From JBDTNK01 sp039933775 (GTDB lineage: Bacteria; Chloroflexota; Limnocylindria; QHBO01): a stretch of 11,410 bases of DNA. The DNA lies in contig JBDTNK010000063.1 of assembly GCA_039933775.1 (NCBI GenBank), forward strand, positions 1 to 11,410. The letters run 5' to 3'. Shown in pieces: positions 1-6,891 of the stretch (the first letter of the stretch is position 1; each line of letters opens with the position of its first letter). A program made the position numbers and the translations under genes. The notes below the pieces were generated by a model that saw only the letters and a program-made list of their open reading frames with translations, did no database searches and was not told the DNA's origin.

Positions 1-182
1 TCCGAGATGGCCGCCCGATCGGCATCGATGCCGAGCAGGCGGCCATCCGGAGACGACGCCTCCAGGAGCCGCTCGGCGTGCCCACCGCCACCGACGGTGC
101 AATCAGCCACGGAGCTGCCGGGTCCCACGTCGAGCGAGGCAATGACCTCGTCGGCGAGGACGGGCAGGTGCCCTTCTCCCAT
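1..182 (-). CDS. rsmH: RsmH (MraW), 16S rRNA m4C1402 methyltransferase, N-terminal fragment
   Basis: Only the first 60 codons are present; the gene runs off the left edge. The translation begins MGEGHLPVLADEV and continues to a glycine-rich stretch (CTVGGGGHAERLL, about residues 29-41) and then LLGIDAD (about 50-56). This matches the start of the SAM-dependent RsmH family: the His-Pro-Val N-terminus, the GGGGH SAM-binding loop and the acidic GxDxD strand end. The enzyme N4-methylates C1402 in the decoding centre of 16S rRNA. I chose the ATG at 182; AGAAAGG lies about 11 nt upstream, and the in-frame GTG four codons earlier overlaps that site. The gene follows mraZ by 94 nt on the same strand, the standard first two genes of the division/cell-wall (dcw) cluster, so the rest of that cluster should lie to the left. 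Confidence 0.93.
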   Translation of the reverse strand, partial: MGEGHLPVLADEVIASLDVGPGSSVADCTVGGGGHAERLLEASSPDGRLLGIDADRAAIS

Positions 183-210
183 GTGGCGCTGCACCTTTCT
201 GGTCGGATGG

Positions 211-226
211 CGGGCCGATCGGCCCG
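211..226. other. 16-bp perfect palindrome in the mraZ-rsmH spacer
   Basis: CGGGCCGATCGGCCCG reads the same on both strands. In the minus-strand transcript it can fold as a 6-bp all-GC stem with a GAUC loop, ending about 9 nt before the presumed rsmH ribosome-binding site. A second possible stem (GCGACG at 249-254 with CGTCGC at 265-270) lies just upstream, so most of the 94-nt spacer could be structured. There is no T-run, so it is unlikely to be an intrinsic terminator. A role in rsmH translation or mRNA processing is only a guess. Confidence 0.4.
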
Positions 227-276
227 GAGACGCATCAATGGCGGGGCCGCGACGTGCGTCATGGCGTCGCGGTCCG

Positions 277-726
277 CTAGATCCCGAGGTCCGCGAGGTG
301 CTCCGCGAGCGCCTCCGGCTCGTTCTCGATCTGTGCTCGATATGGTGTCCATCGATCCGACGCCCAGAGCTCGAGCCGGCTCAGCGCACCCACGACGACG
401 ACTTCCCCCGCGCCGATTCCCGCGTAGTCGCGCAGGTAGCTCGGCACGAGCAGGCGTCCCTGCCGATCCAGCTCGACCTCCACGGCGCCCGACGACATGA
501 AGCGCATGAACTCCCGCGCTCGCGCGTTCGTCACCGGCAGGCCCCGCAGCTTCTGCGCGAGCTCGTTCCATTCCTCGGCCGGAAAGATGGCCAGACAGCC
601 ATCCAGCCAACGGGCCAGCGTCGCTCCCTCCGCGAGACGCGCCCGGAAGCGCACCGGGACCGCGACGCGGCCGCGATCGTCCAGCGCATGCCGGAACTCG
701 CCCGTGAAGGATGTCGACCGATCCAT
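277..726 (-). CDS. mraZ: MraZ, transcriptional regulator of the division/cell-wall cluster
   Basis: This 149-residue protein is the usual MraZ length. It has two SpoVT/AbrB-like swapped-hairpin domains, each with the DxxGR signature: DDRGR at residues 16-20, followed by VAVP, and DRQGR at 87-91, followed by LLVP. MraZ forms ring-shaped oligomers that bind tandem TGG-core repeats upstream of its own gene and represses the dcw operon (established in E. coli). The start is the ATG at 726, the first in the frame; its Shine-Dalgarno is weak (GGTGAG about 11 nt upstream). The promoter and the operator repeats lie directly upstream, and rsmH follows on the same strand. Nothing in the protein looks degraded. 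Confidence 0.96.
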   Translation of the reverse strand: MDRSTSFTGEFRHALDDRGRVAVPVRFRARLAEGATLARWLDGCLAIFPAEEWNELAQKLRGLPVTNARAREFMRFMSSGAVEVELDRQGRLLVPSYLRDYAGIGAGEVVVVGALSRLELWASDRWTPYRAQIENEPEALAEHLADLGI

Positions 727-739
727 GATCTGGGTGACT

Positions 740-774
740 CACCATTTGTCCCCATTCGGCCCCATTCGGAACCA
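740..774 (-). promoter_or_regulatory. MraZ operator: four TGG-core boxes at 10-bp period
   Basis: Read on the minus strand there are TGGTT (774-770), TGGGG (764-760), TGGGG (754-750) and TGGTG (744-740), each separated by exactly 5 nt (CCGAA, CCGAA, ACAAA). The two central boxes match the TGGGN-N5 pattern established for MraZ; the outer two are TGGTN variants. The array lies between the -10 element and the mraZ start codon, so it falls within the transcribed leader just after the predicted start site. Binding there should repress mraZ-rsmH. Confidence 0.88.
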
Positions 775-783
775 CAGGGCGCC

Positions 784-811
784 ACTATACAGGGCAACGT
801 CAACCCGTCAA
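784..811 (-). promoter_or_regulatory. Sigma-70-type promoter of mraZ
   Basis: On the minus strand TTGACG (811-806) and TATAGT (789-784) are separated by 16 nt, close to the TTGACA/TATAAT consensus. The predicted start is near 777, giving a leader of about 50 nt that carries the four MraZ boxes. A second TTGACG at 803-798 is only 8 nt from the -10 and is not usable with it. Confidence 0.7.
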
Positions 812-861
812 GGGGCATTTCGCATGAATGCGGTCAGGGGGCGCGGCCGCGACAAACGAGG

Positions 862-894
862 GCGCGCCCGGCCTCGGGCACCGGCTCGGCGCGC
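862..894 (-). terminator. Possible hairpin terminator after the Cys-motif membrane protein gene
   Basis: On the minus strand GCGCGC (894-889) pairs with GCGCGC (867-862) and CCGG (884-881) with CCGG (871-868), with a 4-nt bulge and a 9-nt loop. A short TTTGT follows about 6 nt downstream. It lies about 95 nt after the stop of the gene at 990 and before the mraZ promoter. The rest of 812-989 shows nothing recognisable. The T-run is poor, so this is weak. Confidence 0.25.
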
Positions 895-989
895 GACCGG
901 GTTCGAGACGATGCTCGATCCAGTGAGAAGCAGCACGGCGGCAGCGTCACTTCGGCCCGCGCCACCAGGCACGGACGACGGGGGTCGCC

Positions 990-2021
990 TCAGGGAGCGG
1001 GCGTGCCCTCGGGCATGACCGTCAACTCATCGGGCTCGAGCACGTCACCATGGAAGGTGCCGTCCGGGGAGGTGAAAACAGCCCTGATCTCGAACGAGCC
1101 AGAGTCTGGCGCGATGTAGCCGTAACCGGCATAGAAGCCGTTCTGAGTGACCCAGGCGACGCGGCCGTCGGTGAGCTGCTGCGGCTCGACGCGGGCATGC
1201 GAATAGTCGGCAAACCTGGCGGCGGCCTCCTGCACGGCGGCGCGATCCTCGATCACGTAGAGGACGTATGCCTCCGGTTGAACGCCGACCTCGTAGAACG
1301 CGAAGACATCTTGCGACGTGGTCGTCGGGAGCGGGGTCGGAGTGTCCACCGCCACGGACGGTGGCGGCGACGGTGAGAGGGAGGGCTCGACACTGACTTC
1401 CGCGCTCGGCGACGGCGTTGGTGCCGGCGTCGAGGGCTCGGGCGTGACCATGGCGCTGGGCGTGGGCGAACCCTGCGCACCGCTGAGGACATCAAGTCCG
1501 CCGAACGCGAAGAGCCAGGCCGAACCACCGATCCCCACGATGAGCAGCAGGGCGACGAGCGCTCCGACCCAGGCGAACCGTCGGGGCCGTCGCGGCGGCG
1601 GAGGAGGCGGCGCGTCCGCGCGCGGCGGCGCCGGCCGTCGCAGCGCCTCCAGCTCCTCGGTCGGGATCACGAGCACCCCGCGCAGGTAGCGGGGGCAGTT
1701 GCCGTAGCCGCGCTGCAGGCAGACCCGCGTCTGCTGCTCGTCGCTCAGGACGGCCGGATCGCCGAATGCATAGCAGCGGTGCCCGGGATCGGCGCCCTCG
1801 ACGTACCCGGCGCGGTTCCCATCGAGTCCGAGGAACGGACATACGGTGTCGGGACGCTGCGCCAGCTGCTCGAGCAGCACGCGGCGCTCCGCCTCGTGGA
1901 CCGCTGCCGCAGCCGCGGCCTCTTCTCGCTTTCGGCGTCCGAACACTCGGTCTCGCCGCTCCTTCCTGTTCAGCACATCGGCGAGGAGCCATGCCCCGCG
2001 ACGCGAGTCTAGCGTGAGCAC
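990..2021 (-). CDS. Single-pass membrane protein with N-terminal four-Cys domain; function unknown
   Basis: This is a 343-residue protein. A Lys/Arg/Ala-rich start is followed by a four-cysteine domain: C61 in CPFLGL, C83 in HRCYAFGDP, C101 in VCLQRGY and C109 in NCPRYL. An RRPRR stop-transfer cluster (144-148), one membrane helix (about 149-173), a Pro/Ser/Thr linker (185-236) and a C-terminal domain of about 105 residues follow. The positive-inside rule puts the Cys domain in the cytoplasm and the C-terminal domain outside. From memory, similar Cys domains occur ahead of LysM or other surface modules in Chloroflexota and cyanobacteria; I do not recognise the C-terminal domain. The start is uncertain. 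The GTG at 2021 has no Shine-Dalgarno; GTG codons at 1976 and 1946 are alternatives. The last has AGGAAGGAG 12 nt upstream and would keep all four cysteines. The spacing of the cysteines suggests metal binding, but this is inference. Confidence 0.8.
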   Translation of the reverse strand: MLTLDSRRGAWLLADVLNRKERRDRVFGRRKREEAAAAAAVHEAERRVLLEQLAQRPDTVCPFLGLDGNRAGYVEGADPGHRCYAFGDPAVLSDEQQTRVCLQRGYGNCPRYLRGVLVIPTEELEALRRPAPPRADAPPPPPPRRPRRFAWVGALVALLLIVGIGGSAWLFAFGGLDVLSGAQGSPTPSAMVTPEPSTPAPTPSPSAEVSVEPSLSPSPPPSVAVDTPTPLPTTTSQDVFAFYEVGVQPEAYVLYVIEDRAAVQEAAARFADYSHARVEPQQLTDGRVAWVTQNGFYAGYGYIAPDSGSFEIRAVFTSPDGTFHGDVLEPDELTVMPEGTPAP

Positions 2022-2151
2022 AGGGGCTGCAGCGATGGAGCCAAGGGGTGACCCGATGGTACCAACGCGTCATTGAGATCCTGAGCGGGCCGCCCCAGGC
2101 TGGAGGTCGGTGCGGCGCTGAAGACGCCGCGCGCACGTACCACGGCAGCAG

Positions 2152-2391
2152 ATGGCACTCGACCCGATCGATTCCCAGCAACCTCGCGTCAGCGTCCCAC
2201 GGCAGGGACGCATCCGCCGCTGTCGGGTGCGCCACGTCACGATCCTGCCCGGTGAGGACGGCCCCACGGTGCAGGTCGACTGCCTCCTGGGCGGGCGCGA
2301 CCATCCGCTGCCGCTCGGCACCATGGACGAGGCACGCGAGATCTGCAACGCCTGCACGGCGACGACCATCTGGCGCGCCGACGAGGCGTAG
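2152..2391 (+). CDS. Small four-Cys protein, function unknown
   Basis: The ORF encodes 79 residues with almost exclusively G or C at third codon positions from codon 12 onward, which argues for real coding. Cysteines are C24 (RRCRVRHV), C44 (VQVDCLLGG), C65 and C68 (EICNACTA); the last pair resembles half of a zinc-ribbon or rubredoxin-type site. There is no signal peptide or membrane helix. The ATG at 2152 lacks a clear Shine-Dalgarno, so the start could be wrong, but the next in-frame candidate (GTG, codon 26) would remove C24. It runs tail-to-tail into rnpB, with its stop 15 nt from the RNA's 3' end, and is divergent from the membrane protein gene to its left. A small cytoplasmic metal-binding protein is the best guess. 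Confidence 0.68.
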   Translation: MALDPIDSQQPRVSVPRQGRIRRCRVRHVTILPGEDGPTVQVDCLLGGRDHPLPLGTMDEAREICNACTATTIWRADEA

Positions 2392-2406
2392 CCCGGATCG
2401 AGACCC

Positions 2407-2743
2407 CTGGAGCGCGGCCTCTAAGCCGGGTTCTGTCCCGGACCGAAGTCCGGTGACGGCCATCCATCTCCGAGATCGGTTACCCGATCCCTCCAGCGAC
2501 CAACCCGAGGGCTGAGCGAGTCACCTGCTGCGGCGCGAACGCCGCCTTTCGCCCTCCTACTTGGTCTTGCTCCGGCTCGAGCTTGCCGCGTTTCACTCCC
2601 GCGCGAACGCGGGCATCGTCACTGTGGCGCTGGTCCTCGCCTCACGGCGGACGGGCGTTACCCGCGAGCCTGCTCTATGGAGCCCGGACTTTCCTCGAAC
2701 GACGCCTCGCGGAGCCGGTCGCGGCCGTCCGGCCGCCTCCAGG
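2407..2743 (-). ncRNA. rnpB: RNase P RNA (bacterial type A)
   Basis: The minus strand carries the universally conserved RNase P RNA segments. Near the 5' end is GAGGAAAGTCCGGGCTCC (2696-2679). In the middle are GAGTGAAACGCGGCAAGCTC and AGCAAGACCAAGTAGGAGG. Near the 3' end is GACAGAACCCGGCTTA (2437-2422). The ends are fixed by helix P1: CTGGAG-GCGGCC at 2742-2731 pairs with GGCCGC-GCTCCAG at the 3' end (to 2407) with one bulged base. The length is about 337 nt, on the compact side. The RNA is the catalytic part of RNase P, which removes 5' leaders from tRNA precursors. A good -10 element sits 7-8 nt upstream of the predicted 5' end. I see no convincing U-tract terminator at the 3' end. Confidence 0.96.
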
Positions 2744-2750
2744 GGCCGGC

Positions 2751-2779
2751 ATTGTACCCCATTCGAACGTCTGTTCGAA
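2751..2779 (-). promoter_or_regulatory. rnpB promoter
   Basis: TACAAT at 2756-2751 on the minus strand is a strong -10, placed so that transcription would begin at about 2744, where helix P1 of RNase P RNA starts. At 17-nt spacing the -35 position (2779-2774) reads TTCGAA, a poor match. That hexamer is part of the palindrome described separately. Confidence 0.6.
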
Positions 2780-2780
2780 T
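2761..2780. promoter_or_regulatory. LexA-like (Gram-positive SOS box) palindrome over the rnpB promoter
   Basis: ATTCGAAC-GTCT-GTTCGAAT is a perfect 8-4-8 inverted repeat. Its core, read on the minus strand as CGAACAGACGTTCG, fits the Bacillus SOS-box consensus CGAACRNRYGTTYG at every position, and TCGAAC-N4-GTTCGA fits the mycobacterial form. It covers the -35 region and part of the spacer of the rnpB promoter, where a bound repressor would block RNA polymerase. No other gene start is close enough to be the obvious target. Assignment to LexA is inference from the motif. Confidence 0.55.
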
Positions 2781-2861
2781 CTGCGAGCAGCTCGATGTGT
2801 TCGAGGACTTCCTCTCAGCGGTCCACCGGCCGCGGACTTGCGCACCCACGGGAGTACCGGA

Positions 2862-2897
2862 CACGTCTTGACCGATGCTCCCGCCGGCTGGTGGCGA
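2862..2897. repeat. 36-nt direct repeat, copy 1
   Basis: This segment (CACGTCTTGACCGATG..., ending CTGGTGGCGA) recurs at 2965-3000 with two mismatches (positions 5 and 31 of the unit), 103 nt apart. It lies in the gene-free stretch between the rnpB promoter and the RNase H gene. The inner part of the unit contains a near-palindromic CCGCC/GGCGG stem, imperfect in this copy. Confidence 0.75.
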
Positions 2898-2964
2898 ATG
2901 GCCAACATGAAGCCTCCCCGCGGCTTCTGCGTCGCCGTTCGTCCCGCGGCTGATCCAGTTTGGC

Positions 2965-3000
2965 CACGACTTGACCGATGCTCCCGCCGGCTGGCGGCGA
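2965..3000. repeat. 36-nt direct repeat, copy 2
   Basis: This is the second copy of the unit seen at 2862-2897, in the same orientation. Here the end of the unit (CCGCCGGCTGGCGG) forms a perfect 5-bp GC stem with a 4-nt loop, and it abuts a further hairpin at 2993-3007. Two near-identical copies in non-coding DNA suggest a dispersed, REP-like element or paired protein-binding sites. Confidence 0.75.
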
Positions 3001-3007
3001 TGCCGCC
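2993..3007 (-). terminator. Hairpin downstream of the RNase H gene
   Basis: GGCGGC and GCCGCC form a 6-bp all-GC stem with a 3-nt loop, about 33 nt past the stop of the last gene of the icd-sdh run. No T-run follows on the minus strand, so it may stabilise the mRNA 3' end or help Rho-dependent termination rather than act alone. It partly overlaps repeat copy 2. Confidence 0.3.
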
Positions 3008-3039
3008 GGCGCGAGATCCCGCCCGCCGCGACACAGCTG

Positions 3040-3465
3040 TCAGCGGCCGTCGATCGCCACGTTGCTGAGCCGGTCCGCGTCCTTGTTCAGCGTGCGCGGC
3101 ACGTGACCGACGGTGTAGCCACCAAGCCGGCGCAGCATGGCCATCACCGCGGCATGGATCGGCCGCAGGTCGGGATGCTTCACGCGGTAGACGCCGCTGA
3201 TCTGCCGAGCCACGAGCTCGGAGTCCATGCGCAGATCGACGTGCGTCGCGCCGAGCCGCTCAGCCTCCTCGAGCGCCAGGCGGACCGCGGTCCACTCCGC
3301 GACGTTGTTCGTGGCGTGCCCGAGCGGCTCGGCGATCTCGGCCAGCGTCTCCCCCGTCGTCGCGTCGCGCACGATCGCCCCGGCGCCGGCCGGCCCGGGA
3401 TTGCCGCGCGCGGCGCCATCGGTGTAGATCAGCAGGCGGCGGCCCGCCTCGTGTGCGTCAGGCAC
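3040..3465 (-). CDS. rnhA: RNase H-like protein (RnhA/RVT_3 family)
   Basis: The 141-residue protein is a single RNase H fold. Catalytic carboxylates are visible in order: D16 in YTDGAARGNPGPAG, E57 in NNVAEWTAVRLAL, D81 in LRMDSELVARQISG, and D131 in HVPRTLNKDADRLSN. The family cleaves RNA in RNA/DNA hybrids. The NNVAEW and NKxADRLSN signatures resemble the RVT_3-type proteins (such as the N-terminal domain of mycobacterial Rv2228c) more than classical E. coli RNase HI, and I see no N-terminal hybrid-binding domain. The start is the GTG at 3465, which overlaps the sdhB stop by 8 nt and implies coupled translation; no other start fits better. The unusual point is its place at the end of a succinate dehydrogenase operon. 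Confidence 0.9.
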   Translation of the reverse strand: MPDAHEAGRRLLIYTDGAARGNPGPAGAGAIVRDATTGETLAEIAEPLGHATNNVAEWTAVRLALEEAERLGATHVDLRMDSELVARQISGVYRVKHPDLRPIHAAVMAMLRRLGGYTVGHVPRTLNKDADRLSNVAIDGR

Positions 3466-4171
3466 GCCGCGGAGCGTTCTGGATCTCGCCGACGACTTCC
3501 ATGATGGCGCGGGTGACGTTGATGCCGCGCGGGCACGCCTCGACGCAGTTGAAGACGGTGCGGCAGCGCCAGACGCCGTCGGCATCGGCCATGATCTGGA
3601 GGCGCTCCTCGTGGGCCTGGTCACGGCTGTCGAAGATGAAGCGGTGTGCGTTGACGATCGCGGCCGGACCCACGTAGGCGGGATTCGTCCAGAAGACCGG
3701 ACAGGCGGTGGTGCAGGCGCCGCACATGATGCACTTGGTTGTGTCGTCGAAGCGCTCGCGATCGGCCTGCGACTGGCGCCGCTCCTTGCCATCGGCCGTC
3801 GGCGTGTCGTTGACCAGGTACGGCATGATGTCGCGGTACTTGTCCCAGAACGGCTCCATGTCGGTGAGCAGGTCCTTGATGACCGGCATGGCGCGCATCG
3901 GTTCGACGCTGATCTTCGTGCCGGCGTCCTTGACGAGCGTCTCACAGGCGAGCTTGTTCGTGCCGTTGATGACCATCGAGTCCGAGCCGCAGACCCCGTG
4001 GGCACACGAGCGACGGAACGTGAGCGTGCCGTCGATGTACCACTTCACGTGGTGCAGCAGGTCCAGGACGCGATCGGTCGGCTCGGCGGAAACCGTGTAG
4101 GTCTCCCAGTGCGGCTCACGATCCGCCTCGGGGTTGAAGCGCCTGATGCGCAGCTCGACATCCATGGCCAT
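3458..4171 (-). CDS. sdhB: Succinate dehydrogenase iron-sulfur subunit
   Basis: The protein has 237 residues, the normal SdhB length. The N-terminal [2Fe-2S] domain has C56, C61, D64 and C76 (SCAHGVCGSDSM and LAC); an Asp in place of the third Cys is also found in E. coli SdhB. The C-terminal domain has the [4Fe-4S] ligands C147, C150, C153 (CIMCGAC) and the [3Fe-4S] ligands C157, C203, C209, with C213 completing the [4Fe-4S] set (CRTVFNCVEACPRG). It passes electrons from the FAD of SdhA to the quinone site in the membrane. The ATG at 4171 lies 3 nt after the sdhA stop; the Met two codons on is an alternative start. The RNase H gene overlaps its 3' end. Confidence 0.98.
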   Translation of the reverse strand: MAMDVELRIRRFNPEADREPHWETYTVSAEPTDRVLDLLHHVKWYIDGTLTFRRSCAHGVCGSDSMVINGTNKLACETLVKDAGTKISVEPMRAMPVIKDLLTDMEPFWDKYRDIMPYLVNDTPTADGKERRQSQADRERFDDTTKCIMCGACTTACPVFWTNPAYVGPAAIVNAHRFIFDSRDQAHEERLQIMADADGVWRCRTVFNCVEACPRGINVTRAIMEVVGEIQNAPRRA

Positions 4172-4174
4172 CGG

Positions 4175-5974
<1,800 letters not shown>

Positions 5975-5981
5975 CCGGCGC

Positions 5982-6440
5982 TCAGGACATCGGGCCGACC
6001 GCCGGTGCGGTCGACGGATCGAAGAAGAGGATCACGAGAATGCCGAGCAGCAGCAGGAACGCGCTCACGGCGAGGAGCAGCCCCACCGCGAGGTTGCGCA
6101 CGATGCCGTGCCGCGCGTAGTCCCCGATCACGACGCGCGCCCCATTGACGCCGTGGACCAGTGCCAGCACCAGGAGCAGCCCGTCGTAGATCCGCCAGAA
6201 GGGCGTGCCCCAGCGTCCCACGACCAGCTCGAAATTGATCTCGCCGCCACCCAGCGGGACGAGGACGTGCATGATGAGCATGTGGCCCAGGGCCAGCAGA
6301 ACGAGCAGCACGCCGCTGATGCGCATGAAGTACCACATCACGGTCTCGAAGCCGCCGTGCTCCGGCCTCGGCTGGGCACCTCGCGCCCGGGCAACCCGAC
6401 GGTTGTCCTCGGGCCCCCAGATCGTGCGGCCTACCTGCAT
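5982..6440 (-). CDS. sdhD: Succinate dehydrogenase membrane anchor subunit SdhD
   Basis: The 152-residue protein has a polar N-terminus of about 35 residues and three membrane helices (about 36-61, 83-106 and 115-140). Helix 2 ends in H96-GVNGAR, then D107-Y108: H96 corresponds to the heme b ligand of the SdhD family and the Asp-Tyr pair to the quinone-site residues (D82-Y83 in E. coli). It anchors SdhAB and helps form the quinone site and heme pocket with SdhC. The start ATG at 6440 is 7 nt after the sdhC stop; its N-terminal extension is longer than in E. coli, so a later start cannot be excluded, though M35 would cut into helix 1. Confidence 0.93.
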   Translation of the reverse strand: MQVGRTIWGPEDNRRVARARGAQPRPEHGGFETVMWYFMRISGVLLVLLALGHMLIMHVLVPLGGGEINFELVVGRWGTPFWRIYDGLLLVLALVHGVNGARVVIGDYARHGIVRNLAVGLLLAVSAFLLLLGILVILFFDPSTAPAVGPMS

Positions 6441-6447
6441 GACAGAC

Positions 6448-6810
6448 TCAGCCCCATGGCACGTAGTCCTTGACCATGATCAGGCCCAGCGGAACCATGG
6501 TGATCACGGTCGCCGCCACGATGCCGTAGGTGAGCGGGCGGTAGTAGACGGTCGTGGACGGCCAGAAGTCCAGCGCCACGATGCGCAGGCCGTTGAGCGA
6601 GTGGTAGACGAGCGCGGCCATCAGCAGCACCTCCCCCAGCTTGGCTGGGAGGTTGTGATAGAAGCCCTGGGTGAAGTTGTAGACATCCGGCCCGGCGAGC
6701 ACGGTCGCGGTCTCGACGATGTGCAGCAACACGAAGACGAGCACGCCGATGCCGCTCGCCCGGTGGCCGAACCAGGCCAGCTGTGCCCAGCTGATGCGAT
6801 ATCCGAACAT
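6448..6810 (-). CDS. sdhC: Succinate dehydrogenase cytochrome b556 subunit SdhC
   Basis: With the ATG at 6810 the protein has 120 residues and three membrane helices. It carries the quinone-site HRxSG motif (H16-R17-A-S19-G20) before helix 1 and H70-SLNGLR, with D81, at the end of helix 2, where H70 matches the heme ligand of the family (H84 in E. coli). It pairs with SdhD to bind heme b and reduce quinone. The frame stays open to a GTG at 6852 (134 residues). I prefer 6810 because the 14 extra residues are not SdhC-like and the GTG sits directly against a stable hairpin (6854-6881). Neither start has a good Shine-Dalgarno. It is the first gene of sdhCDAB and follows icd by about 80 nt. Confidence 0.93.
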   Translation of the reverse strand: MFGYRISWAQLAWFGHRASGIGVLVFVLLHIVETATVLAGPDVYNFTQGFYHNLPAKLGEVLLMAALVYHSLNGLRIVALDFWPSTTVYYRPLTYGIVAATVITMVPLGLIMVKDYVPWG

Positions 6811-6853
6811 GTGACGGCGGCGTGCGCTTCCTGTGCATGGCCCGATGGACACC

Positions 6854-6881
6854 GCCGCGCAGGCGGGTCGACTGGCGCGGC
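6854..6881 (-). other. Hairpin in the icd-sdhC spacer
   Basis: GCCGCGC (6881-6875 on the minus strand) pairs with GCGCGGC (6860-6854), a 7-bp GC stem with a 14-nt loop, just after the icd stop. There is no T-run. It could be a partial terminator or a processing site that sets the ratio of icd to sdh expression, or have no function. Confidence 0.3.
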
Positions 6882-6891
6882 GCCTCAGATT

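Noticed and set aside
798..803. Second TTGACG upstream of mraZ
   Set aside because: It is only 8 nt from the -10 element, too close to act as its -35; the copy at 806-811 has proper spacing.
7..1119. Long plus-strand open frame across mraZ and rsmH
   Set aside because: It is antisense to recognised genes and to the mraZ operator; its composition is typical of a high-GC shadow frame.
2791..2805. Short inverted repeat CTCGA-N5-TCGAG near the LexA-like site
   Set aside because: Arms of 5 bp are expected by chance in this composition, and it does not fit the SOS-box consensus.
2675..2905. Possible small minus-strand gene starting MLAIRHQPAG, with GGGGAGG just upstream
   Set aside because: The frame reads through the LexA-like palindrome, the rnpB promoter and into RNase P RNA itself, and its codon bias collapses after about 30 codons. 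It includes repeat copy 1, so it is probably a repeat-derived frame.
3649..4005. Upstream extension of the RNase H frame into sdhB
   Set aside because: The frame is open through sdhB, but the extension shows no family similarity and sdhB is certain in the other frame; the GTG at 3465 gives a complete RNase H domain.
3975..4010. Missing third cysteine in the SdhB [2Fe-2S] motif (D64)
   Set aside because: Asp at this position also occurs in functional E. coli SdhB, so it is a normal variant and not a defect.
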